Source: Bacillaceae bacterium (lineage in GTDB: Bacteria > Bacillota > Bacilli > Bacillales > Alkalibacillaceae). From it: DNA of 64,000 nt. Under the pieces are notes generated by a model. It searched no databases, had not been told where the DNA came from, and worked only from the letters and a program-made list of their open reading frames with translations. The DNA lies in assembly GCA_017656265.1 (NCBI GenBank), contig JACDOD010000003.1:1-64000 (forward strand), written 5' to 3'. This document shows positions 18,770-27,280 of the stretch, one piece after another. Position numbers and translations under genes: made by a program. Every line of letters starts with the position of its first letter. The first letter of the stretch is position 1.

Positions 18770-19537
18770 ATGAGTATTAGTGGAATTAAAGAAAAGCTGG
18801 ATAACAGACAATTCCATAATGTATATCAGCCCCTTTACGATTTAAAAAAAGGTCAGGTTATAGGCTTTGAATCTCTTTTTCGTCTGAACACGGGGCATAA
18901 TCCGGAGCAGGTGTTTCAAACAGCCAGGGAAGAAGGGTGTTTGTATGATTTAGATACTGCGTCTGCCTATCACTCAGTGATGGATTTTTCAAAACTTTTT
19001 CACACAACTGGTGAGAAATTATTTGTTAATCTTTTTCCATCCACTCTCTTGCATTCTTCTTTTTCATCCTTTATTAACCAATTGGTAAATACGGTTCAGC
19101 TGAACCCGGAGAACATGGTGATAGAAATTAATGAGAATGAAGTCATTTCTAACATCGGCGAACTTCGGGATTGCCTGTTGTTTCTTAAGAAAAAAGGTTT
19201 TTCAATAGCGATTGATGATGTAGGAAAAGGATCAGCATCCTTTCAAAATATTATTGAAATGGAACCAGATTTAATCAAGCTGGATAAATACTTTGCACGT
19301 GAGCTGATCCGTTCAAAGCGGAAACAGGAAGCGATCAAAGTATTTGTGAATTTTTCAACTGCAGATATGAAGGTTGTACTGGAAGGCATTGAAACTAAAG
19401 ACGATCTGGACATTGCGAGAGAACTGGGTGTGGACATTGGTCAGGGGTTTTATTTAAGCAAACCAGACACACTGGAGCAGTTTATCACAAACAGTGAGGT
19501 CTTGAACGGTCAGATACAAAGGCTTGGCAAAAGATGA
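18770..19537 (+). CDS. EAL-domain cyclic di-GMP phosphodiesterase
   Basis: The 255-residue product is a stand-alone EAL domain, with no GGDEF, PAS or membrane segment. The catalytic set is mostly kept: the E of GFESLFR (EAL motif read as ESL, about 34), NLFPSTL (about 87), EINENE (about 119), the Asp pair in AIDDVGKG (about 147), KLDKYF (about 167), EGIET and GQGFYLSKP (about 203-227). The usual DDFGTG loop is altered to DDVGKG, so activity is likely but not sure. Its transcript starts with a c-di-GMP riboswitch, which suggests feedback control of c-di-GMP in motility or biofilm decisions. Confidence 0.92.
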   Translation: MSISGIKEKLDNRQFHNVYQPLYDLKKGQVIGFESLFRLNTGHNPEQVFQTAREEGCLYDLDTASAYHSVMDFSKLFHTTGEKLFVNLFPSTLLHSSFSSFINQLVNTVQLNPENMVIEINENEVISNIGELRDCLLFLKKKGFSIAIDDVGKGSASFQNIIEMEPDLIKLDKYFARELIRSKRKQEAIKVFVNFSTADMKVVLEGIETKDDLDIARELGVDIGQGFYLSKPDTLEQFITNSEVLNGQIQRLGKR

Positions 19538-19572
19538 AATCCCCATTAAGAGTGATGCGGGGATTTCATCTT
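19531..19572. terminator. Hairpin between the convergent EAL and hydrolase genes
   Basis: The perfect 14-base stem AAGATGAAATCCCC / GGGGATTTCATCTT overlaps the EAL stop codon. The U tract is weak on both strands (TTGTTTA forward). It probably ends both converging transcripts. Confidence 0.65.
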
Positions 19573-19586
19573 GTTTATGCAGCTGT

Positions 19587-20447
19587 TCATTGGAGCGGAT
19601 GGTTATCGGTATAACGTCCATAGTCAGGTACGGCAATCTGATCAAATTTTTTGGATAGGTTTTGCAGGCCGTCAGAAAGTTCTTCTCCAGAAAATGGCAG
19701 GCCGTGGCCTGTTATCGCAACAGCTGGTTTCAAAGACTCGAGTTTTTTTACCGATTCCTTTGCCTGGCTCCAGTCCATTGTAAAATATCTTGGAGGTCCA
19801 TTAATTTCCTGCTTCTGGGTGAAAACGCTATATAGAGAATCCTGACGTACTGTAACAAATGCATCACCGGCGATTAGAACACGATCGTTTTCTCTGAACA
19901 GGGAGATATGTCCCGGTGTATGCCCGGGGGTATGAATCCAACGCCACCCATTCAGGCCAGGTACACTGCCATCGGCTGGTATCATCTTTGCGAATTCACC
20001 GAGATTTACCGGTTCATTTGGAAACATAGGAGAAAGTTTTGCAATGAGTCCCCCTTCCACCGAGGCGTCTGGTTCAGGATAGCTGAGTTGACCGGTTACA
20101 TAAGGCAATTCATCTGGATGAACAAATACAGGAACTTCCCATTCTTTTACCAGCTCAACAATGGCACCAACATGATCAAAGTGTCCATGAGTCAGTATAA
20201 TTCCCTCTGGTTTACGGTCCGGTCCAAAAAGCCGTTCAGCTGTTTCCATGATATCATCAGCTGAACCTGGCATGCCCGCATCAATGAGCACCCACCCATT
20301 TCGTTCAGGAATTTCTACAAAACAGATATTGACGATTTGAATAGTCTGAAAAAATACACCTTTTGCAATTTCCTGATTCAGTCCACTTGTAATAGAGGTA
20401 GCAGGAATGAATGTTTGATCTCTGCTATTTTCTACTTCTTGATCCAC
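19587..20447 (-). CDS. Metallo-beta-lactamase-fold hydrolase
   Basis: The 286-residue cytosolic protein has the metal motifs THGHFDH (about 93), GWRWIHTPGHTPGH (about 176) and AGDAF (about 205), and a C-terminal ITGHGLPFSG. The fold is certain. Relatives are annotated as MBL-fold hydrolases of the glyoxalase II or lactonase type, and the substrate is unknown. It is convergent with the EAL gene. The ATG follows GGAGGTGATCC read on the minus strand. Confidence 0.88.
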   Translation of the reverse strand: MDQEVENSRDQTFIPATSITSGLNQEIAKGVFFQTIQIVNICFVEIPERNGWVLIDAGMPGSADDIMETAERLFGPDRKPEGIILTHGHFDHVGAIVELVKEWEVPVFVHPDELPYVTGQLSYPEPDASVEGGLIAKLSPMFPNEPVNLGEFAKMIPADGSVPGLNGWRWIHTPGHTPGHISLFRENDRVLIAGDAFVTVRQDSLYSVFTQKQEINGPPRYFTMDWSQAKESVKKLESLKPAVAITGHGLPFSGEELSDGLQNLSKKFDQIAVPDYGRYTDNHPLQ

Positions 20448-20663
20448 TGAGGATCACCTCCTGATTGATAAAATGATCATCTTTCCTTAGGTTGCTTCAA
20501 AATAGAGGTATTCATGTGGAAGTGATTTGTGTCAGCCTTTCCACGTATATCCAATTGCAGTAGAACAATATTTCAGTTTTGAAATGAGGTTGAATAATGT
20601 AGTAAAATGGGTTAAAGTCATGTAAAGTGTCGGATGATGTCGGTGTGAAGAGGGGTTTAATCC

Positions 20664-21695
20664 ATGATAAACAAACAGAAGGATCATGTCAGTTTTCGGA
20701 CGAGTGATGTGCTCAATGAAAATCTGCCCTTTTTTGTTAATCTGAAAATAGCAGGTGAAGGACAAAGCTTATATGATACTGTCCATCGAATGAAAGACTT
20801 TATTTTATCTTCCAGCACTCCACACATTCAACGAGAAGGTATGGAATTTTTGTACTGGAATGGTTTTTATGAAGAATTACACACCCTTGTTCACAAGCAT
20901 AAAGCCAACCTTGATGTCAATTCCGTTCAATGGGCTGAAATGTATGAGTGGATGTATAAACGCAAAAAGAGAAGAACGAAACCTGTTGAGTTGATTGAAC
21001 TGATGAAAAACCTGAAAACTTCAGACCCGGCCATCCAGGCGTTAAAGTTTTTCATGCTGATTTACAGTTACTATGACCTGAGGGAGTATGGAAAATTAGG
21101 GACATATCTGGAACCGCTCGAGAAATGTCTCCGTCAAGTTGAATCCCCGCTGCTTCAGGAATACTTAACCATGAGGCAATATGAGGCCTTGTTTCATTAT
21201 CACTGGAAAAAGAATGAGATCATTATGGCCAGGCTGTATGGCTATAAAGTCATTAATCATACGTATAACGAAGAACGGAAAGCAATGCTTCACAGTCATC
21301 TGGCCCATACGTTTATTTTTGAAAGCTATGAAAAAGCGATGGGACATATCCAGGAGGCATTATTGCTTTCGAAAATTTATGGATATGAGTTTATCCATGA
21401 TCAAGTAGCCAACTACTCCATCCCGTTTATCGCTGCGCACTTTGGCAAATACGAGGGAATTACAACGACCGATCTATCGGAGCAGGCTCATTTGGAAATT
21501 GCCAGGGGAAATCGGCAAAAAGCCATTAAACTACTGGAACAGTTAGAGGTATTTACACCGTTCAGGATATACTATTATGGCCTGGCAAAAGAGGACATCG
21601 ACATTTTAAGAAAGTCCTATCAATCCTTTGTAACTGAATACAGGGATTACTTCTATGCACGTCTGCCTTTACGTGCTATTGAAAAACTGCAATAA
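20664..21695 (+). CDS. AimR-family pheromone-receptor-like protein
   Basis: This 343-residue, all-helical TPR-like protein resembles AimR, the arbitrium receptor of SPbeta-group phages. The last 90 residues align by eye with phi3T AimR: DLSEQAH against DLQEQAH, KAIKLLEQLE against KAKEVLDKLD, ending in RLPLRAIEKL against RLPLLELQKM. The middle (about 95-240) matches the helical repeat region in length and pattern. Phage AimR has about 386 residues with an N-terminal helix-turn-helix. Here only about 45 residues precede the repeats and no clear HTH is visible. No phage genes lie nearby, and a terminator follows at once. Related proteins occur on many Bacillaceae chromosomes. The function here is unknown. 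Confidence 0.75.
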   Translation: MINKQKDHVSFRTSDVLNENLPFFVNLKIAGEGQSLYDTVHRMKDFILSSSTPHIQREGMEFLYWNGFYEELHTLVHKHKANLDVNSVQWAEMYEWMYKRKKRRTKPVELIELMKNLKTSDPAIQALKFFMLIYSYYDLREYGKLGTYLEPLEKCLRQVESPLLQEYLTMRQYEALFHYHWKKNEIIMARLYGYKVINHTYNEERKAMLHSHLAHTFIFESYEKAMGHIQEALLLSKIYGYEFIHDQVANYSIPFIAAHFGKYEGITTTDLSEQAHLEIARGNRQKAIKLLEQLEVFTPFRIYYYGLAKEDIDILRKSYQSFVTEYRDYFYARLPLRAIEKLQ

Positions 21696-21760
21696 AATTT
21701 GACATATGGTGGAATGACCATCCAATTGCCGATACATATGTCTATAAAGAGAAAACATTT

Positions 21761-21786
21761 ACCACAGTGGAAACTGTGGTTTTTTA
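21761..21786 (+). terminator. Terminator after the AimR-like gene
   Basis: The stem ACCACAG / CTGTGGT with loop TGGAAA is followed by TTTTT, 65 bases after the stop codon. Confidence 0.88.
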
Positions 21787-21937
21787 TATGCAGCTATATG
21801 GTGAAGGATAACAATAACATGTGATGTATCGGTCGGATAGGCGTTTTTAATGGACCCCTTAAACCCGTTTTCTTCTTCTATTTTTATAAAAGTTAGACTT
21901 TCCATACATATATGGTTAGAATTGTAAGGAGATGAAT

Positions 21938-22030
21938 GTGGCTGACTTGCAGAAAAGTGTAATACTTCCTTCTTTACCCATTGACGCTGGCATGCTCTTT
22001 CTGCGGATAGAAATGTACCTGGAATTTTAA
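21938..22030 (+). CDS. Possible 30-codon small ORF
   Basis: A GTG at 21938 lies six bases after AAGGAG and opens a 30-codon frame (MADLQKSVILPSLPIDAGML...) that ends 44 bases before the RodA/FtsW gene. It has a hydrophobic middle but no signal peptide, and its end does not look like known arbitrium hexapeptides (for example SAIRGA). The good ribosome site is the only support. It could be a leader peptide or chance. Confidence 0.25.
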   Translation: MADLQKSVILPSLPIDAGMLFLRIEMYLEF

Positions 22031-22074
22031 AATATTGTAGGGGGAAGTAAGAAAAATGGGGTGTAAACAGGACC

Positions 22075-23244
22075 ATGAATAAAATTGGAGACTATATAAC
22101 CAGGATGGATTATGTCCTGTTATCGCTGTTAATGCTGTTATCAATTATTAGTTTTATTTCATTGTATAATGTGCAGGATCTTCATTTATCCGATGACAAT
22201 TATTTAAAAAAGCAACTGGTCTGGTATGCCCTTTCCATCATCCTGATGCTGACAGTGACTTTTATTGACATATCCCTATTTAAGCAACTGGCTGTTTATA
22301 TTTATATTTTCAGTTTGATTTTTCTGGCAGGCATTCTTTTTGCCCCGGCTGATATCGCGCCAACGATCAATGGAGCAAAAGGCTGGTATCGAATAGGTCC
22401 TTTTTCTATACAGCCAGCTGAGTTTATGAAAATAGGTCTGATCTTAGCCCTCAGCCATACAGCAGCCAGGGCTGAAGCGGATTCTGCCCCCTTAAGTGAA
22501 TTAAAACTTATCATTAAAATGGGCCTCTATGTTCTGCCTTTAATTTACTTCATGCAGTCTTTCCCTGATTTAGGGAATCTGTTAGTTTTTCTTGTCATTT
22601 TCATGTCTATTCTCCTGGTAGCTAATCTGCGGATATCAACACTGTTAATTGTATTCTCAATACCAGTGCTTTTACTGACAGCCATGGTTTTTCTCTATTT
22701 TTATTATTCGGATTTTTTCTTCAACCAGGTGCTGGGCCTTCTGCCTGATTATCAGGCCAAACGGTTTTATGGATGGTTAAAGCCATATGAGTATCCGGAA
22801 GCAGGCTATCAGCTTAGGCAGTCATTATTAAGTATTGGGGCAGGACAGTTATATGGCCATTCATCACTTGAAAATTTCCCGAATGTTCCCTATGCCTATT
22901 CTGATTTTATCTTTGCCGTAATTGCAGGTCTGTATGGGTTTTTGGGTGCGAGTCTGGTCGTTATATTGTATTTTCTGTTAATATATCGAATAACCCTGAT
23001 AGCCGTTCATTATCAGGACCCTTTTGGCAGCTATGTCGGGGCAGGGGTTGTAGGAATGATTGCTTTTCAGGTCTTTCAAAATATTGGTATGTCCATCGGT
23101 ATTGTCCCCATAACCGGTTTGGTTTTGCCCTTTATCAGTTATGGGGGAAGTTCTCTGATCACCAGCATGATTGCCATTGGATTGATGATGAATATTAAGA
23201 TGAGGACGAAACAATACATGTTTGAAACGAGTCTTTTGAAGTAG
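22075..23244 (+). CDS. RodA/FtsW/SpoVE-family SEDS protein
   Basis: The 389-residue polytopic membrane protein has about ten membrane segments and the SEDS signature loops: NGAKGWYRIGPFSIQPAEFMK (split about 98-118), QSFPDLGNLLVFLVIF, and the final GIVPITGLVLPFISYGGSS (about 338-356). SEDS proteins polymerise lipid II glycan strands together with class B PBPs. It is shorter and more divergent than the main RodA or FtsW and has no PBP gene beside it. It may be an accessory RodA-like enzyme for stress or sporulation. The ATG at 22075 has only a weak GGGGTG site. Confidence 0.88.
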   Translation: MNKIGDYITRMDYVLLSLLMLLSIISFISLYNVQDLHLSDDNYLKKQLVWYALSIILMLTVTFIDISLFKQLAVYIYIFSLIFLAGILFAPADIAPTINGAKGWYRIGPFSIQPAEFMKIGLILALSHTAARAEADSAPLSELKLIIKMGLYVLPLIYFMQSFPDLGNLLVFLVIFMSILLVANLRISTLLIVFSIPVLLLTAMVFLYFYYSDFFFNQVLGLLPDYQAKRFYGWLKPYEYPEAGYQLRQSLLSIGAGQLYGHSSLENFPNVPYAYSDFIFAVIAGLYGFLGASLVVILYFLLIYRITLIAVHYQDPFGSYVGAGVVGMIAFQVFQNIGMSIGIVPITGLVLPFISYGGSSLITSMIAIGLMMNIKMRTKQYMFETSLLK

Positions 23245-23385
23245 GTTTGCTAAGGAATGGATGGAAAAACAAAAAATATCTATTAGCAGATGGAAACGGT
23301 TCTATCTGTTTAAATCCAGCGCATATATATAAGCAGCGTTCACATCAGGTAGATCTCAGCGAATACCGATAGAAAGGACGATTCC

Positions 23386-24510
23386 ATGAAAAAAGTGGAA
23401 TCCTGCGCTGGACTTTTTCCCCTGTTTGTCTTATGTGCTGTGTGTTTCATGTTAAGTGGAATCATCCATTCTGAACGGGCTGCTGCACATCCTGTGTTTT
23501 TAACAGATTTTATGGATAGCCGAGCTATTGCAGCTGGAATTACTCAGCCCAAAGGGACTGAAATCTCTATCGTTTTTGCCGGTGATACGATGTTTGACTG
23601 GTCTGTTAAGAAAGCAGTCAGGAAGTTTGGGCCGGATTATCCGTTTCAGTATGTGAAAGATGAAGTGAAAAAGGCTGATCTCGCAATTTTGAATTTAGAA
23701 ACAGCTGTTACTGCCAGGGAAGAAAAGGATACGATTCAGCTTTACAACTTTAAATCTGATCCCATCTCATTAGAGGGGGTTAAAAAAGCCGGTTTTGATC
23801 TTGTGAGTTTAGCCAATAACCATACGTTAGATTACAAAGAAGCAGGATTGTTAGATACTTTAAAATACCTGGACAAATATCAATTAGGCTATTTTGGGGC
23901 AGGAAAAAATAAAGAGGAAGCATATCAGGCTAAAACCATCCACCTCAAAGGCAAAAAAATTAAGTTTTTAGGTTTTTCCCGATTTTTGCCTGCTGTAAGC
24001 TGGTATGAGTACAAAGATCAGGCGAAACCGGTTATTGCCAGCGGGTATCAGCAGGGAAGAGTGATACAGACGATAAGGGATGAATCGAAAGAGGCGGATT
24101 TTCTGTTCGTGTATATGCACTGGGGAGTGGAAAGGAATAACTATCCTGAACAATGGCAGCGGAATTACGCGAGAAGGATGATTGATGCCGGGGCGGATGC
24201 TATTATTGGAGCTCATCCCCATGTTCTGCAGGGGTTTGAATATTATAAAGGAAAGCCAATAGCCTACTCACTTGGGAATTTTCTGTTTCCTGATTATGTA
24301 AGTGGAAGAACAGCTCAGACTGGACTGCTGAAAGTAGTTCTTGATCAGGGGAAATTATCCATGAAGTTTTCTCCTTATGTCATAAGGGATAATCAGATTC
24401 ATCCTCTAACAGTAAAGGAGAAGGAGGAGGTCCTTCACTATCTGGAGGATATTTCGTACAATATTACAATTAACGGGAATACCATTGTTGAAGAACTGGA
24501 GAGGCAATGA
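23386..24510 (+). CDS. CapA/PgsA-type metallophosphatase-fold protein
   Basis: The 374-residue protein has an N-terminal membrane segment (about 9-27) and then a CapA domain with IVFAGDTMFD (about 63), LNLETAVT (about 104), LANNHTLDY (about 143), YMHWGVE (about 243), IGAHPHVLQGFE (about 276) and SLGNFLFPDY. CapA/PgsA proteins take part in poly-gamma-glutamate capsule synthesis or export in Bacillus, but the pgsB and pgsC partners are not here. A stand-alone CapA-like protein may act on cell-wall or other substrates. The active site faces outside the membrane by prediction. Confidence 0.88.
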   Translation: MKKVESCAGLFPLFVLCAVCFMLSGIIHSERAAAHPVFLTDFMDSRAIAAGITQPKGTEISIVFAGDTMFDWSVKKAVRKFGPDYPFQYVKDEVKKADLAILNLETAVTAREEKDTIQLYNFKSDPISLEGVKKAGFDLVSLANNHTLDYKEAGLLDTLKYLDKYQLGYFGAGKNKEEAYQAKTIHLKGKKIKFLGFSRFLPAVSWYEYKDQAKPVIASGYQQGRVIQTIRDESKEADFLFVYMHWGVERNNYPEQWQRNYARRMIDAGADAIIGAHPHVLQGFEYYKGKPIAYSLGNFLFPDYVSGRTAQTGLLKVVLDQGKLSMKFSPYVIRDNQIHPLTVKEKEEVLHYLEDISYNITINGNTIVEELERQ

Positions 24511-24636
24511 AAAATAGGCGGGCATCCAGTCACCTGATGTACAGATAGCAACTTTCACATTCAGGTTATTGTGTGTAAAAGGGGCAGGACTCATTTGTGC
24601 AGACATCAACATTATTCATGTTCAAGGAAAATTTAA

Positions 24637-24664
24637 AACCCCCGGTCTTGAGTAACCGGGGGTT
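24637..24664. terminator. Bidirectional terminator
   Basis: The perfect 10-base stem AACCCCCGGT / ACCGGGGGTT closes on CTTGAGTA between the converging CapA gene and the 97-residue minus-strand gene. On the minus strand it is followed by TTTTAAATTTT. Confidence 0.8.
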
Positions 24665-24673
24665 AACCTATAC

Positions 24674-24967
24674 TTAAATCGGGTCATTATCAGGGTCCGT
24701 ATAGGATTCTATTGCTTTTTCTACCGCTCGGTGGGCTTCAGTGAAAGCGTTGGTTGCGGAATTGTCTCTAACATTTTCCAGCTGTTCCTGAGCGTGCTTA
24801 GCCTGTGTTACTGCGCGAATCATGTCATCAAACATTTGCTCCTTATCATGTCCGGCTTTTGACCTTGCCTGTTCAAGTTCCTGAATACAATGGTCAAGCT
24901 TATGTCCGTCTGGGTGATTTAACGATTGTTCCAGTACCTCTTTCACATGTTCCAGTATCTCTTTCAT
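24674..24967 (-). CDS. Small helical protein of unknown function
   Basis: A 97-residue, soluble, fully helical and acidic protein (MKEILEHVKEVLEQSLNHPD...) with heptad-like Leu/Ala spacing. There is no signal peptide. I choose the ATG at 24967, six bases after GAGGTG. A GTG three codons upstream is part of that ribosome site. I do not recognise the family. The coding look (no stop, good site, terminator following on its strand) supports a real gene. Confidence 0.7.
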   Translation of the reverse strand: MKEILEHVKEVLEQSLNHPDGHKLDHCIQELEQARSKAGHDKEQMFDDMIRAVTQAKHAQEQLENVRDNSATNAFTEAHRAVEKAIESYTDPDNDPI

Positions 24968-25110
24968 GATGTTCACCTCATTATCGGATATTCTTTACAA
25001 AAAGATATTTTCTCCATTAATGAATTCCTTATTCATTTAAAATGAACAGAAAAAGAGGCTGTGCCTTAAAGAAATGGATGGAGAAAAACCGAACAAAAGG
25101 GCATAAGATA

Positions 25111-25317
25111 GTTTACGCAGTCAACATGATGAGACTTATAAGGGAACATTGCAAGCCGAAAATTATAGAGGAAGAAGGTTGGGCTGGCGAGGAAGCCTTA
25201 GGCAGTCTCCCTGACAAACGAAGTAGGTTGACAAAAGAAAATATCCGAACTCATTCATGTGACGATTGAATATAGCTCGGATATTTCATTCCCTTTTTGC
25301 AGTTTTGTCCCAGTCTC
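25111..25317 (+). repeat. Long intergenic repeat, copy A
   Basis: It shares blocks with 27281-27548 and, inverted, with 56120-56496: TTTACGCAGTCAACATG at the left, GAGGAAGCCTTAGGC in the middle, the hairpin TATCCGAACTCATTCA...TCGGATA (25242-25283), and CAGTTTTGTCCCAG at the right. A forward open frame of 75 codons across it is not a gene. The hairpin could end transcription in both directions. Confidence 0.75.
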
Positions 25318-25342
25318 AACAAATGCCTTTTCCGGTCTGGTT

Positions 25343-25564
25343 TCAGTGGGAGAAGTATTGACTGATATCTTTAGAGGAGCGGGTGGTTTCGGCGTAATCA
25401 TTGTAAACATTGCCGGTATCAGTTAAAAAATTGAAAAAGTCAGCTGGAATTTGCCATTCTCCTCTGATTCGCACTGCCCCTTCAAAACGTCCTTCTTCAC
25501 ACCATTTACGAACCCTTTCTTCTTTGATATGTAATAATCTTGCAACTTCCGAAATGTTATACAT
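25343..25564 (-). CDS. Excisionase/MerR-like helix-turn-helix protein
   Basis: The 73-residue protein starts MYNISEVARLLHIKEERVRK, continues WCEEGRFEGAVRIRGEWQIP, and so matches the single-domain HTH_17 (excisionase-type) fold: a MerR-like HTH plus a wing that ends in W-x-I-P. Such proteins act as small regulators or recombination directionality factors. No integrase is nearby, so a regulator is more likely. The ATG follows AAGGAGAG on the minus strand. It is divergent from the protease gene at 25813. Confidence 0.85.
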   Translation of the reverse strand: MYNISEVARLLHIKEERVRKWCEEGRFEGAVRIRGEWQIPADFFNFLTDTGNVYNDYAETTRSSKDISQYFSH

Positions 25565-25627
25565 ACGAACTCTCCTTATTCAACATATTTTTTCCGCAAT
25601 TTTTCTCTCAAGGGCCCTTTGCTTACG

Positions 25628-25644
25628 GTTACTGTAATGGTAAC
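25628..25644. promoter_or_regulatory. Palindrome between the HTH gene and the protease gene
   Basis: GTTAC TGTAATG GTAAC is a 5-base inverted repeat with a 7-base centre, extended by TTAC/TAA on the flanks. It lies in the 248-base divergent region between the HTH gene and the protease. It could be the binding site of the HTH protein, but that is a guess. Confidence 0.3.
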
Positions 25645-25812
25645 ATAAAATTTTTGTAATTCTTCTGCCAATTTCATGAAGGGCTCTACTACATTTGGGA
25701 GATCATCATAGATTTACAATGAAAAAGGAAATTTACCGGTGAAGATCGAAAAAAGTATATGAGGGAATTTGTATGATTCATGCAAAATATCTGCAACAGA
25801 AAGGAGCAAATT

Positions 25813-27210
25813 ATGAAGCTATTCAATAAAGTACTGGTTTTTTGTGCAATCTTTTTTGTCTTCATTCCATCTTTTCAAGAAACGGAAGCTGAACAGCTGC
25901 CAGGAAATTCAGAAGTTTCCTTAACTAAACACTGGACGGTAGAGTTTAACACCCGAATGGATCCTGAGACGATTAATGAGGAGACTGTTTATATTCGGGA
26001 TACATCCGGCAAGAAAATGTCAGGACTTCAGTTTATATTAAGTGAAGATGAGAAGGAACTCAAAGTTTATACTTCAGATGTATTCCGCCCTGATACCCGT
26101 TATGTTTTACATATTACGAAGGGGGTCAAAAGTATAGAAGGAATTCCTCTGCAGGAAAACATAACATTCCCTTTTCAAACAGAAGATCTGCAGGAAGAGC
26201 CGCTGACACCGAAGGAAATTGTGCATAAGAATGATCACAAAGTGGTGATGGTCCAGGCTTCAGACGGCTGGCATACCTCACAGGGGAGCGGTTTTTTTGT
26301 CACAGAAGGTATCATCGCAACGAATTTTCATGTAGTACAAGGGATGAGTGAGATACAGGTACGGTTAAACAATGGGAATATTTATGAGGTCGAGGGTGTT
26401 GTGGATTACGATATCGCAAGGGATGTAGCCCTGTTAAAATTAGAAAGGGAATTAAGCATACATCCTGTTGAACTGGCTGACAGCATTAAAGTGGAAAAAG
26501 GGGATCAGGTTTATTCGATCGGCAGTCCCCTCGGGCTGCAGAACACCCTGTCAGATGGACTGATCAGCGGAATTCGGGAACAGGGGCTACTGAAACTGAT
26601 TCAAATTAATGTTCCGGTAGATGCAGGAAGTTCTGGCGGACCGCTGTTTAATGATCATGGTGATGTCATCGGGATTACTTCAGAAATCATTGCTGGAACA
26701 CAGGCAGATCTAAATTTTGCTGTCCCAATCAATGATATCAAACCACTTATAGAGAAAATAGAAGGCCAGCCTTTTGCAAAAGTGGATGCATCGTTTCCGG
26801 ATGTACCAGGGTTTCACAACATGCATGAATTCTTAAATGAAAAATTTGGAGAAATGAAGACCTCTGAGGGAGCTTTTACCATCCAATTTACACCTGCTTA
26901 TATGGATTTCAGCGGGTATTATGTGATTGAAGCGTATATCGAACCAGATCAATATGAACAGTATCAGGACGAATATGATTCCATTAAAGAAGAGGTTCAG
27001 GAATGGGGATTGGCTGTTGGGGATTATCTTGACCAGAACTTTCCGAGATCTTATTTGGATGTAGACGTGTATTATGCAGAGGAATTTGATGAATATCCTG
27101 ATGAATTCCCTGAGGAATGGATTCAGGAAACCGAAGACAAATGGTTCGTTATTAATCAAATCATTGAAGTCTTGCTCAGTGATCAAATTTATGTGGAAAC
27201 CTATCAGTAA
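25813..27210 (+). CDS. Secreted trypsin-like (HtrA-type) serine protease with Ig-like N-domain
   Basis: The 465-residue product has a Sec signal peptide (about 1-28), a Big_5-type Ig-like domain (about 32-125, WTVEFNTRMDPETINEETVY...), a trypsin-like protease domain (about 140-330) and an acidic, Tyr-rich C-terminal part. The catalytic triad is visible: His in TNFHVVQG, Asp in DIARDVALLKL and Ser in VDAGSSGGPLF. No PDZ domain follows, unlike HtrA/DegP. I start at ATG 25813, seven bases after AAGGAG, not at an ATG 33 bases upstream. It probably acts at the cell surface. The substrate is unknown. Confidence 0.9.
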   Translation: MKLFNKVLVFCAIFFVFIPSFQETEAEQLPGNSEVSLTKHWTVEFNTRMDPETINEETVYIRDTSGKKMSGLQFILSEDEKELKVYTSDVFRPDTRYVLHITKGVKSIEGIPLQENITFPFQTEDLQEEPLTPKEIVHKNDHKVVMVQASDGWHTSQGSGFFVTEGIIATNFHVVQGMSEIQVRLNNGNIYEVEGVVDYDIARDVALLKLERELSIHPVELADSIKVEKGDQVYSIGSPLGLQNTLSDGLISGIREQGLLKLIQINVPVDAGSSGGPLFNDHGDVIGITSEIIAGTQADLNFAVPINDIKPLIEKIEGQPFAKVDASFPDVPGFHNMHEFLNEKFGEMKTSEGAFTIQFTPAYMDFSGYYVIEAYIEPDQYEQYQDEYDSIKEEVQEWGLAVGDYLDQNFPRSYLDVDVYYAEEFDEYPDEFPEEWIQETEDKWFVINQIIEVLLSDQIYVETYQ

Positions 27211-27280
27211 AATGATGAAAAAGGAGGATGGGACATATTAAATAAACGGTAAAAAGGGGAACAAATCGGCTATAGAAAAA

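Noticed and set aside
21759-22076. 105-codon reverse frame as AimP-like or regulatory gene
   Set aside because: It covers a terminator and the leader of the SEDS gene, has no ribosome site and no signal peptide.
20664-24510. A prophage remnant around the AimR-like gene
   Set aside because: No integrase, structural, lysis or replication gene is near. Neighbours are ordinary chromosomal families.
25042-25269. 75-codon forward frame
   Set aside because: It runs across intergenic repeat copy A, which is non-coding in copy B because of differing inserts and frames.
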